Source: Bacillota bacterium (GTDB taxonomy: Bacteria > Bacillota > Clostridia > Christensenellales > UMGS416). Taken from it: a stretch of DNA of 64,000 nt. Made by a program: the position numbers and the translations under genes. Shown in pieces: positions 17,698 through 25,007 of the stretch (within the stretch, counting starts at the first letter, position 1; the number at the start of each line of letters is the position of its first letter). The stretch spans positions 1-64,000 of the forward strand of contig JAEZSE010000012.1 of assembly GCA_023421955.1 (NCBI GenBank), in the 5' to 3' direction. The notes below the pieces were generated by a model. The model saw only the letters and a program-made list of their open reading frames with translations. It was not told where the DNA came from and ran no database searches.

Positions 17698-18924
17698 CTA
17701 TTCCACCAAAGAGATCTTGATTGAGGTTACCACACCATCGGCCAGGATGATGATCAGGTTGTCATTGCTGCCCACGCCCCAGGCCAACGCACCGTTGATC
17801 GCCTCATGGGGCTCACCAAGCACGGCCTTGAACTGCTCCAGCGTCATCCCAGCGTGAAGCCCGACCACAGAGGCATCGGGATTGACTGTCTCAATGGAGT
17901 AGAGATCGGCGTTGCGCAACACGGCTGTTGTTCCTTCGGCCCATGCCACAGTGCGGGTTTTTCCGCCATCGCTGATGACCGTATCATCACGCACCGGTTC
18001 TGAACCAATAGCATCGGTCAGGGCGTTGATTGCCTCGAATCCATTGGTGTCCAACTTCGCGCCAAAGATCATCAGGTTATCCCAGGTGAGTTTTGTCGGC
18101 TTCAACTCCACCGTAGGCGCTGGTGTGGGCTCCGGTGTTTGCGGCATGGCGGACTCCAATTGTGACGAGCGCACCACCTCGAATGTCTTCAGCATCTCAA
18201 AGAAACGGGCTCCATGGCCCTCTACCGCCTCGCGGAACATCCGGCAGCGTATTACGAAGCTTCCGCCCTGCGAGTTGTCGACCACATAGATGTCTTCATA
18301 CGGGGCATCGCTGCCGGCCTCATCATAGGCCAGGATCGCCCAGCCCTTCACAGGCTCGGTGACCTGCCCGCGGCCTTCCGCTACGTCGAACCCGTTTTTT
18401 GCATCTGAAAGAAGCTTCTGGTACTCTTGCTGGGCATCTGTGCCCATGACCTGGCTGATCTCCATCTGCACCGCTGGATAACCTTCCGGTTGGTTCAGGG
18501 CTTTGAAATAATCTACGCCGCCATTGCTCTGCTTTGCATACCGTTCGGTGTCGATATAGATCACATAGCCCACTTCACCATCCTTGTTGGTGAATAGCGC
18601 TGCCTGCTGCGTTTCTGTGCCGCCCTCTATCTGCGTATCCAGCTGCTTCTGCGGCGCGAAAAACTTCACAACACGGTCAGCCAGCGCCGTACCCTCCGGT
18701 GTCAGTGAGAAAAACACCAACCCCGCCGCTGCCACAGTGGCAGCCGCTGCGGTGGTAAACCACATATTTCGTTTCATGCGCGTCTCCTTTTGTTGCTTGT
18801 CCTGTTCAGTTTCAACGATTCTCCTTTGAACCGCCCGCCAAACCGGTGCCTTTTTCTGCGCGGCGTTATCAGTGCCCCGCCGCAGCGCTTCAGCCACCCG
18901 GCGACCCCACTCGCGATCGTTCAT
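17698..18924 (-). CDS. membrane anti-sigma factor-like protein
   Basis: 408 residues. A ~50-residue cytoplasmic N-terminus, one membrane helix (~53-74, WFTTAAAATVAAAGLVFFSL), then a large outer domain with two parts. The last ~120 residues (LTWDNLMIFGAKLDTNGFEAI; GLHAGMTLEQFKAVLGEP) form a small repeated-looking unit after a Pro/Thr linker. No zinc HC2 motif is seen at the N-terminus. Its start overlaps the stop of the ECF sigma gene (ATGA), the usual arrangement for a cognate regulator. The signal sensed is unknown. Confidence 0.78.
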   Translation of the reverse strand: MNDREWGRRVAEALRRGTDNAAQKKAPVWRAVQRRIVETEQDKQQKETRMKRNMWFTTAAAATVAAAGLVFFSLTPEGTALADRVVKFFAPQKQLDTQIEGGTETQQAALFTNKDGEVGYVIYIDTERYAKQSNGGVDYFKALNQPEGYPAVQMEISQVMGTDAQQEYQKLLSDAKNGFDVAEGRGQVTEPVKGWAILAYDEAGSDAPYEDIYVVDNSQGGSFVIRCRMFREAVEGHGARFFEMLKTFEVVRSSQLESAMPQTPEPTPAPTVELKPTKLTWDNLMIFGAKLDTNGFEAINALTDAIGSEPVRDDTVISDGGKTRTVAWAEGTTAVLRNADLYSIETVNPDASVVGLHAGMTLEQFKAVLGEPHEAINGALAWGVGSNDNLIIILADGVVTSIKISLVE

Positions 18925-19454
18925 CGTTCATCACCTTTCACGAGCTCCTGCCGGAGCTTTTCTCTGGCCCGTTTCAGCCGGCCCTTTGCCGCCACCACGC
19001 TCACACCCAGGATCGCTGCGATCTCCCGGTCGCGGTAACCCATCAGGTAATGCAGCACCAGCGGCTCCCTGAGACCAATCTCCATCGAGCCCACCGCCTC
19101 ATAAAGAGCCCGATACTCATCCTGCTGCGGCGCGGCGCTGTCCGGCACGGATTCCACCGGCGCAAGCCGTTTCCGCCACCGCATTGCCCTGCGGCATTCA
19201 TTGAGGAGGATGCGGTAAAACCAAGGATCAAAGGGCTTGCGATTGTCAAAGCGGTCCAGGTTGCGGTGCACCCGCAGAAACGCCTCCTGCACGGCATCTG
19301 CCGCCAGGCTGTCGTTTCCCATGACAGCCGCGGCAAACCTCAGCGCTGGCTCGGCAAGGCGCTCATACAGCGCGGCAAAGGCCTGGCTGCCGCCTTGCCC
19401 AGACTTTTGAACTGCTGTTTGTTCCACTGCATACTCCGTTTTGAAAGCTTTCAT
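18921..19454 (-). CDS. ECF RNA polymerase sigma factor
   Basis: 177 residues from ATG 19454. Sigma region 2 (~22-90) includes the conserved DAVQEAFLRVHRNLDRFD and PWFYRILLNECRR. Region 4 (~120-172) has the helix-turn-helix MGYRDREIAAILGVSVVAAK followed by GRLKRAREKLRQEL. It directs transcription of a stress or envelope regulon and is probably held inactive by the overlapping downstream membrane protein. The upstream hexamers TTGTTT and TATAAT place the start very close to a promoter. Targets cannot be read here. Confidence 0.92.
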   Translation of the reverse strand: MKAFKTEYAVEQTAVQKSGQGGSQAFAALYERLAEPALRFAAAVMGNDSLAADAVQEAFLRVHRNLDRFDNRKPFDPWFYRILLNECRRAMRWRKRLAPVESVPDSAAPQQDEYRALYEAVGSMEIGLREPLVLHYLMGYRDREIAAILGVSVVAAKGRLKRAREKLRQELVKGDER

Positions 19455-19465
19455 CAATACTACCC

Positions 19466-19494
19466 ATTATAATTGCAAAAAGAGACGGAAACAA
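19466..19494 (-). promoter_or_regulatory. putative promoter of the ECF sigma operon
   Basis: On the minus strand -35 TTGTTT (19489-19494) and perfect -10 TATAAT (19466-19471) are 17 bp apart. The -10 ends only 11 bp before the sigma-factor ATG, so the mRNA leader would be very short. Confidence 0.55.
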
Positions 19495-19520
19495 AATGGT
19501 GACATGAGTTTGTATCAAAA

Positions 19521-19545
19521 AGAGCGGTTCGCAAACCGCCCCTAC
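19521..19545. repeat. dispersed palindromic repeat copy
   Basis: Palindrome with arms GAGCGGTTC and GAACCGCCC-like (GCAAACCGCCC), ending CCTAC; a copy of the family seen at 1327. It abuts the 3' end of the flavodoxin gene. Confidence 0.6.
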
Positions 19546-19546
19546 G

Positions 19547-20035
19547 CTACCGCCCTATCTCGAAGATCTTCTGCGCCAACTCTTCTTTGACACCCTTGCC
19601 AGGCCCAGCACCCACAAGCCCATAAGTGACTTTCACCTTGCCGCCCTTTTTTTCCACCTGCGAGGCCATCACCTTCCAGGCTTTTTCAGCTTGGGCGGAG
19701 GGGTCTGCCATCACTGCGTACAGCGAAACGGTTTTGCCTGAAAAATCACACTTGGACAGGAAGCGGTTCATCGCAGGCACCGGCTTGGAAGCCCAGATGG
19801 GCGTGATCAGATGCAACTCCCCGCAGCCGGACACTTCCTGCCAGGGTTGGCCGGTCAGCTTGCTTTTCACGCCAAACGATGCCTGGAATCCCGCCAACAT
19901 GAAACCACCCGGACCCATTGACCGGGCCTTGGGTTCCTTGAGCTCCACCAGTCGCGCGCCTAGCTTGTCCGCCAGCGCCTTCGCTGCCAGCGCAGAATTG
20001 CCCTGAAAGCTGTAATAGATCACCGCAGCATCCAT
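19547..20035 (-). CDS. flavodoxin-domain protein
   Basis: 162 residues. The N-terminal strand-loop VIYYSFQGNSALAAKALADKL (~5-24) is a flavodoxin-type FMN phosphate loop (S-x-x-G-N-[ST]). Middle segments LHLITPIWASKPVPAMNRFL (~75-95) and GKTVSLYAVMADP match the flavin-ring loops. It could transfer electrons or act as a small reductase. It is last in a set with the lipoprotein gene upstream (21 bp gap). ATG 20035 follows GGAGGGA. The partner is unknown. Confidence 0.85.
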   Translation of the reverse strand: MDAAVIYYSFQGNSALAAKALADKLGARLVELKEPKARSMGPGGFMLAGFQASFGVKSKLTGQPWQEVSGCGELHLITPIWASKPVPAMNRFLSKCDFSGKTVSLYAVMADPSAQAEKAWKVMASQVEKKGGKVKVTYGLVGAGPGKGVKEELAQKIFEIGR

Positions 20036-20056
20036 CTTTTCTCCCTCCAGTTCAGT

Positions 20057-21289
20057 TTATGATTTCCGTCTCACAAGCACAATGGGCATCTCCATCTGCC
20101 CGATTAACGGCAAACCTGCGCCATACAAGCGAAGCTCTCCATCCTCTAAAGAATAGGCAGCGAAATACGCCGCATTGCCCTTTGCAAGCTTCAGCAAGCC
20201 ATCGGCGGCAAGGGCCGAAAAGGAGTTGCTCTCCTCCTTGCTTGTAAGCGTAAAAGATGCGCCCTTTACAGCCAACGTCACCGCACCGTCCTCAGTGGCC
20301 CAAGTGCCAGCGAGCGCGCTCAGCGGCTGCGCAGTGGGGTGGAAACGGTCTTGATCCACATACCAGCATTCGTCCACATCCGGATTTCCCACAAACAACA
20401 CACCACCCTCAGCGCCGCACCAGGCATACAAATGGTCGCTGCCGATCCGCATGAGCAGAAACCCGCCGTTGTAATACTCCCAGCGGAAATCCACCGGCAT
20501 TGCCCCCTTGGCACCGGCCTTGCCTGCACCTGCCGCATCCAGCTCAAGCACATCCGGCATGGCCGTGTTGCCTGCATCGGAGCTGATCACCCTGTTCCAG
20601 TGGCCCAGCAAGCCACTCTCGGGCTCCGCACGCTTCCAGTAGGGCGTCCATTGCTTCACGTCGTTGTCATAATCGGCTGTCTCCGCCAACAGCAGCGCGC
20701 CATCCTGGCTCTCGGAATACAAATTGTAGGAGAAGTTACCGGCAGTGTCTTCCGCCTGCAGGATGCCGTCACGGGCGGCGTAGCTCTGATCGATACGAGT
20801 GTCGCCGCCTTCGGTGTGCACCATGCTCACAAGGCTTCTCTTGCCGTCAAAGATGAGCTTGCCCCAGCTGTCAAAGGCAGCCCACTCCCCTGCCAGTTTT
20901 CCGTTGCCGGAGGCCTCCGCCGCGAAGCTGTCGGGGTTGATATAGAACGCACTGGCATCCCCGGCCATGTCAAACAGCGTAAGCATGTAGCCGGAAACGG
21001 TGTAGCTGAAGGACCGATCGTTGCCTCCCTGCCGCAGCACCAGCAGACCCCCTTGTAGCAACCAGCGGGCTGCTTCGTCATCCACGGCCGCACCGCCTGA
21101 CGGATCCAGCCAGAGTTGCTCCGGCATGGAGTCCACAGGGATGAATTGAAGCCAGCGGCCTTTCAGGGCGTCGGCATCGGGATTGGCTGTGGCATCCGCA
21201 GCGGGCTTGCCGCAAGCTACGGCCAGAGCTGCCAGCGCGGTGAGTGTCAGGATTGCCGCGATAGCGCGGATTGCTCTTTGAATTCTCAT
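20057..21289 (-). CDS. lipoprotein of unknown function
   Basis: 410 residues from ATG 21289, chosen because GGGAGGAA lies directly upstream and because it begins with a clean lipoprotein signal: MRIQRAIRAIAAILTLTALA, then the lipobox LAVAC. The mature protein has repeated units of about 90-100 residues around the motif LxGxW (DALKGRWLQF, KLAGEWAAFDSWG, GLLGHWNRV, SALAGTWATEDGA), suggesting four lipocalin-like or beta-barrel repeats. It is anchored on the outer face of the membrane. Its start overlaps the stop of the EamA-like gene. No family name can be given. Confidence 0.8.
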   Translation of the reverse strand: MRIQRAIRAIAAILTLTALAALAVACGKPAADATANPDADALKGRWLQFIPVDSMPEQLWLDPSGGAAVDDEAARWLLQGGLLVLRQGGNDRSFSYTVSGYMLTLFDMAGDASAFYINPDSFAAEASGNGKLAGEWAAFDSWGKLIFDGKRSLVSMVHTEGGDTRIDQSYAARDGILQAEDTAGNFSYNLYSESQDGALLLAETADYDNDVKQWTPYWKRAEPESGLLGHWNRVISSDAGNTAMPDVLELDAAGAGKAGAKGAMPVDFRWEYYNGGFLLMRIGSDHLYAWCGAEGGVLFVGNPDVDECWYVDQDRFHPTAQPLSALAGTWATEDGAVTLAVKGASFTLTSKEESNSFSALAADGLLKLAKGNAAYFAAYSLEDGELRLYGAGLPLIGQMEMPIVLVRRKS

Positions 21290-21654
21290 TTTCCTCCCGG
21301 CTTCAGGTTCATCAACAGGATTCCCGCAAACACGGCGACGATACCCAGCCATTGGGTGGGTGCCACCTGCTCGCGGAGCACAAATGCTGCCGCCAGCACA
21401 ACCACCACATAGTTCATGCCGATGACCAGCGGAAACACATAGCTTAGGTCATATCGCTGCACCAGAAACAGATAAGTGCAGAAGCCGGCGAAATAGATGG
21501 CCAGGCCCAGAAAAATCCTCCAGTTCAGCCGGATGCCCGCCAGCAGCACCCCATCGGAGCCGCCGGTTTTGATCAGCAGCAAGCCGATCACCGAGCAACA
21601 GGCATAGAAGATTGCGAAGGGGATCAGCTTTGCCAGTTCCATTTTGAGCGCCAT
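21286..21654 (-). CDS. small EamA/SMR-type membrane transporter
   Basis: 122 residues with four predicted membrane helices, the length of an EmrE-like or half-EamA protein. Motifs include FAIFYACCSVIGLLLIKTGG at the N-terminus and SYVFPLVIGMNYVVVVLAAA (~70-90), then LREQVAPTQWLGIVAVFAGI near the C-terminus, which is the conserved EamA/SMR end. GGAGGCTGAT precedes ATG 21654. It is the first gene of a three-gene set with the lipoprotein and flavodoxin. Such proteins export cations or lipid-linked sugars; the substrate is not evident. Confidence 0.82.
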   Translation of the reverse strand: MALKMELAKLIPFAIFYACCSVIGLLLIKTGGSDGVLLAGIRLNWRIFLGLAIYFAGFCTYLFLVQRYDLSYVFPLVIGMNYVVVVLAAAFVLREQVAPTQWLGIVAVFAGILLMNLKPGGK

Positions 21655-21760
21655 ATCAGCCTCCGGTCATCCTTTGTCCATTCTTATCATTATACAACAT
21701 CAACGGCAAAAAGTCTGGCATTCGACACCACGGGGCATATTCGCTGCCAACATATGGAAA

Positions 21761-21793
21761 GATGCCTCCCTGCCGTTGGGGCAGGAAGGCATC
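21761..21793 (-). terminator. hairpin terminator
   Basis: GATGCCTTCCTGCC and GGCAGGGAGGCATC (minus strand) form a long stem with one mismatch, followed by TTTCC. It lies just past the 3' end of the C45 family gene. Confidence 0.75.
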
Positions 21794-21820
21794 GATGTTT
21801 GATGGTCAAACGTGTAGCGG

Positions 21821-22945
21821 TCATTCCCACCGGGTGGAAAAGAAGCGCCGGTCGGTGCAGATTTCGTTGGGTAGCGCCGCAGGATACTCGGTCACACCGG
21901 CAGGGTCATTCAACCCAAATGTGCGCCAGCCATTGGCACGGGGTGATCCGAAGCACACCTCCACCTCCCCGGTGGTCACATCAAAGAGCATCGACCACAA
22001 TGTGCCGAACCAATCGGAATAATAGTGGCAGCTCAACCCCTCGGGCACCGGGGCGGTCAAAAGCGCCCGGAGGGATTTCTTGCTTGCCTTGGGCCGCTGG
22101 GCGAACTCCCGCTCGATCCGCTGGTAGCGCGCCGCCGACATCCACATGGGATTGTTGCCCCGCTCCGACATACCGGGCAGTGTGAAGTGGTTGGTGGAAA
22201 ACAGGTGCCGCTCAGCGCTGCCAGGGCCGATGCGCTTGACTTCGCGGTGGCCGCAGGCGTCCTCAATAAGTGCGGTGTTGCCAAGCCTGTCTGTGAGAAT
22301 CAAATTGTCGTAGAAGCAGGACGGCATTGCCAGGATGTGTAACACGGCCTCGTCCACAGTAGCGCAGCTGTCCAACACGGCGCGGATCGCCACCCAGAAA
22401 AAGAAGCCGCCGCCAGTGGGCTCCTTCCCCGGCGCCCCGGCGGACATGGTGACGCACAAGCCCTTTTCATTGATGCCGTCAAACCGGCCGCAGCTCATAA
22501 TGGAAAACCCGATATGGGCATACTTGCCTTTCACACGGGTGGTGATCAGGCTGAGCGCGTCCTCGGTGCTCCATTCATAGCTGCGGGCGACCAGCGTGTG
22601 GCCCTCCTCCGTTTCATCGGCCAGCACGGCGATGTGGCTGCAGCAGCCCATCGGAGAATGCCACATCAGGTTGGCGGCGAGCCTGGTCAGCGGCACACAT
22701 AAGCCATCGGCCATGCCCCTGATCTCATCGCTCACGCCGGGGCAGTGCCTGTCATTCAGTTCCATCAGCGTCTGCAGCGCCTCCTGCGTCATGTCAGACT
22801 GCTCGGGCTTGAGTTCGGTATACATCGCCCGCTCCTGGGCGGAATAACCCTTGATGTGCTCGCCCAGGGCGAAGCCGCACTCATAGGAGGTGCCCTCCAG
22901 CACAATGTGGCGGAAGGTCGCGTTGGGGGTAGAATCCATACTCAT
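21821..22945 (-). CDS. C45-type acyltransferase/linear amide hydrolase
   Basis: 374 residues. The segment NLMWHSPMGCCSHIAVLADE (~95-115) resembles the Gly-Cys autoprocessing and nucleophile site of the acyl-CoA:6-aminopenicillanate acyltransferase/C45 Ntn-hydrolase family; either Cys could be the nucleophile. Later blocks (GRFDGINEKGLCVTMSAG ~150; LILTDRLGNTALIEDACGH; LFSTNHF) match the usual C45/choloylglycine hydrolase pattern. Such enzymes hydrolyse or transfer small amides; a substrate cannot be set. It starts 7 bp after the AraC regulator stops, so they are co-transcribed. Confidence 0.78.
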   Translation of the reverse strand: MSMDSTPNATFRHIVLEGTSYECGFALGEHIKGYSAQERAMYTELKPEQSDMTQEALQTLMELNDRHCPGVSDEIRGMADGLCVPLTRLAANLMWHSPMGCCSHIAVLADETEEGHTLVARSYEWSTEDALSLITTRVKGKYAHIGFSIMSCGRFDGINEKGLCVTMSAGAPGKEPTGGGFFFWVAIRAVLDSCATVDEAVLHILAMPSCFYDNLILTDRLGNTALIEDACGHREVKRIGPGSAERHLFSTNHFTLPGMSERGNNPMWMSAARYQRIEREFAQRPKASKKSLRALLTAPVPEGLSCHYYSDWFGTLWSMLFDVTTGEVEVCFGSPRANGWRTFGLNDPAGVTEYPAALPNEICTDRRFFSTRWE

Positions 22946-22952
22946 ACTACAT

Positions 22953-23816
22953 TTACCCTTTCTTCACCACAGGGATCCAGACCTCACAGCGGTACTTGTC
23001 GTCCTGCATGTCGCCCTCCAGGTAAACCTCGATCTCCGGGCCATCGGCATGCTCGAAGTTGGAGGCAGGAAACCACTCGCCGAATATCTTTGGCATCAGC
23101 GACTGGATGGAATTGGGCAGCCGGCCTACCGCGTCAAACACCGCCCAGGTGAGCGACGGGATATTGAGCTCCGAGACACCATCGGAGAGGCCGCCATCCT
23201 GCTTGGGCACGGCCACATAGTAGTCAAACTCCGAAAGGTCAGGGCTGAAGTTGGCCACAACGCTCATCATCACCGGTTCGTCGGCGATGCCGCACAGCGC
23301 ATCCACGGTGCCGTCGGCGTGGCATTGTGACCAGAACCGGGGGCAGATCTGAAAGTTCTGGCCATCGGCCGTGGTCACACGGGTAAACTTCCCAACGACC
23401 CGGAACGGGTCCTTCTTGATAATCCTGTAGTCCATGTTGGTTGCTCCTTTCACCGATACAATCAGCCGGAGGCGGGGAATGGACTTGAGCGTGACCCCCG
23501 GCTCGCGCGCCTCCGAGGGTGTGACGCCATGAAACCTGCGGAACGCCCTGGCAAACGCTTCCGGCGTTTCGTAACCGTATTTCAGCGCAACATCCAGCAC
23601 CCGGCAATAGCCGAAGGCAAGATCCTGCGCCGCCAGCGTGAGCCTGCGCCCGCGCACATAGTCGGCCACGGTGGTACCGCAGATCATGGAGAACATACGT
23701 TGAAAGTGAAACTTTGAAGAGTACGCCAGCTTCGCGGCCTCGTCGATGTCCACGGTTCCTTCCATGCCCTGCTCCAGATAGTCCAACGCCCGGTTCATGC
23801 TGTCAAGCCATTCCAT
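22953..23816 (-). CDS. AraC family regulator with GyrI-like effector domain
   Basis: 287 residues. The first ~105 residues hold two helix-turn-helices of the AraC type (DIDEAAKLAYSSKFHFQRMF; DVALKYGYETPEAFARAFRR; FHGVTPSEAR). Residues ~130-287 form a GyrI/SOUL-like small-molecule domain (FRVVGKFTRV; PKIFGEWFPASNF; EIEVYLEGDM), as in Rob- and BmrR-type sensors. It precedes the C45 enzyme gene and probably regulates it, perhaps responding to the amide substrate. The downstream start lies 7 bp after its stop. Confidence 0.88.
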   Translation of the reverse strand: MEWLDSMNRALDYLEQGMEGTVDIDEAAKLAYSSKFHFQRMFSMICGTTVADYVRGRRLTLAAQDLAFGYCRVLDVALKYGYETPEAFARAFRRFHGVTPSEAREPGVTLKSIPRLRLIVSVKGATNMDYRIIKKDPFRVVGKFTRVTTADGQNFQICPRFWSQCHADGTVDALCGIADEPVMMSVVANFSPDLSEFDYYVAVPKQDGGLSDGVSELNIPSLTWAVFDAVGRLPNSIQSLMPKIFGEWFPASNFEHADGPEIEVYLEGDMQDDKYRCEVWIPVVKKG

Positions 23817-23855
23817 TTGTTTCCTCCATGGTAATGATCATACCGGATCAGGACA

Positions 23856-24797
23856 ATGACTGTCCTGTCTTTTTGTGCGCACACAGAGCAGGATATCCGC
23901 AGGAGCAGAACAAGAGCACAATTCGAAGAATACATTGTGGATATACAGAAATGCGGGGAGATGCCGGCCATGCTGGATATCATTGGGACGCCCATTAAGG
24001 ATTATATCAAAAAATACGGCAAGCCGACGCGGATCGAGCGCAATGAATATGGATTTACGTGGTATGTATACGCCAAGGACTACAACAGGTTTTTGTTGGT
24101 AGGTGTGGCTGGCGTAACGGTTGTGGGAGCCTACAGCAACTCCAAACTCCTTTCTTATAAGGAAATCAAGCTAAACACCAGTAAGGCGGCTGTGAGGGCC
24201 ATTCTTGGCACACCGCTCAAATATATCCGCCGGGACAACCTTGTGCACATCCTCAACGATGCTGATCAAAGAGATTACTTTGAATCCGGAGACAAGTTCA
24301 TCGTGGTGTTCTATGACATCCTGAAGGGAAGCAGCGTGACAGGCATCCTGATTGTGCCGAAGGCAAAGGAGATTCGGGCGCTGCTGGATAGACCTGCTCT
24401 GGATGACAAAGCCGTGCTTTGCTACCAGCGTGTGAGCCTGGACCTGGTGAACGCCATACGGGTGCGAAATGGCCTGAATAAGCTCGCTTCCGATGCAAAA
24501 AACACCAAGCTGGCAATCTCCCGCAGCAAGGACATGCGTGACCGGGGTTATTTCAGCCATTACACGCCGGAGGGCACAAGCCCCTTTGACCAGGCCCGCA
24601 AAATGGGGATCAAATTCAAGCACATGGGCGAGAACATTTCCTTCGGCAACCACAACGCGATCTTCTGCCACGAATCCTTCATGAACTCCGCTGGCCACCG
24701 CGCCATCATCCTGAAAGCGGCATACCAAAAGATCGGTGTGGGCGTGGCGGCGGGCGGCGACCGCTATGTGCTGGTGACGCAGGAGTTTACGGGGTAA
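23856..24797 (+). CDS. CAP-domain protein, YlbC-like, without signal peptide
   Basis: 313 residues. A CAP-associated N-terminal domain (IGTPIKDYIKKYGKPTRIER; YGFTWYVYAKDYNRFLLVGV; ~38-165) is followed by a CAP/SCP-PR1 domain (~195-313) with GYFSHYTPEGTSPFDQARKM and MGENISFGNHN and the late NSAGHRAIILK. This domain order is that of Bacillus YlbC. Relatives usually carry an N-terminal signal or membrane helix; none is visible here. Start is uncertain: ATG 23856 has only AGGACA upstream, while ATG 23970, just before the domain, has GGGGAG 9 nt upstream. Function of CAP proteins in Bacillota is unclear. Confidence 0.8.
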   Translation: MTVLSFCAHTEQDIRRSRTRAQFEEYIVDIQKCGEMPAMLDIIGTPIKDYIKKYGKPTRIERNEYGFTWYVYAKDYNRFLLVGVAGVTVVGAYSNSKLLSYKEIKLNTSKAAVRAILGTPLKYIRRDNLVHILNDADQRDYFESGDKFIVVFYDILKGSSVTGILIVPKAKEIRALLDRPALDDKAVLCYQRVSLDLVNAIRVRNGLNKLASDAKNTKLAISRSKDMRDRGYFSHYTPEGTSPFDQARKMGIKFKHMGENISFGNHNAIFCHESFMNSAGHRAIILKAAYQKIGVGVAAGGDRYVLVTQEFTG

Positions 24798-24895
24798 TCA
24801 AGCCACAGCAAAACTCCTTCCGCCGCTTGTGCAATCGAAGCATTGCGGCGCGATGTGGAGGCAGGAAGAGATTTCTCTTGATGAGCACACAAAAA

Positions 24896-24982
24896 GCCGG
24901 GACAGAACCCGCCTTTTATTGAACAGGCCGGGACAGAGCCCGGCCTTTCATATAGCGGGCCGGGACGGAGCCCGGCCCCTAC
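24896..24982. repeat. three consecutive GCCGGG-ACRGA-CCCGGC hairpins
   Basis: Three palindromes in a row: 24896-24913 (GCCGGG/CCCGCC, then TTTTAT), 24925-24946 (AGGCCGGG/CCCGGCCT, then TTCATAT) and 24957-24982 (GGGCCGGG, centre ACGGAG, CCCGGCCC, then CTAC). The first two may act as terminators for the CAP gene; the third is a full copy of the dispersed family. They fill the gap before ftsH. Confidence 0.7.
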
Positions 24983-25007
24983 TGACTACTCACTACTAAC
25001 TACTGGC

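Noticed and set aside
24896..24982. Direct repeats suggesting a CRISPR array
   Set aside because: Each unit is a self-complementary hairpin, spacing is irregular, only three units occur and no cas gene is near.
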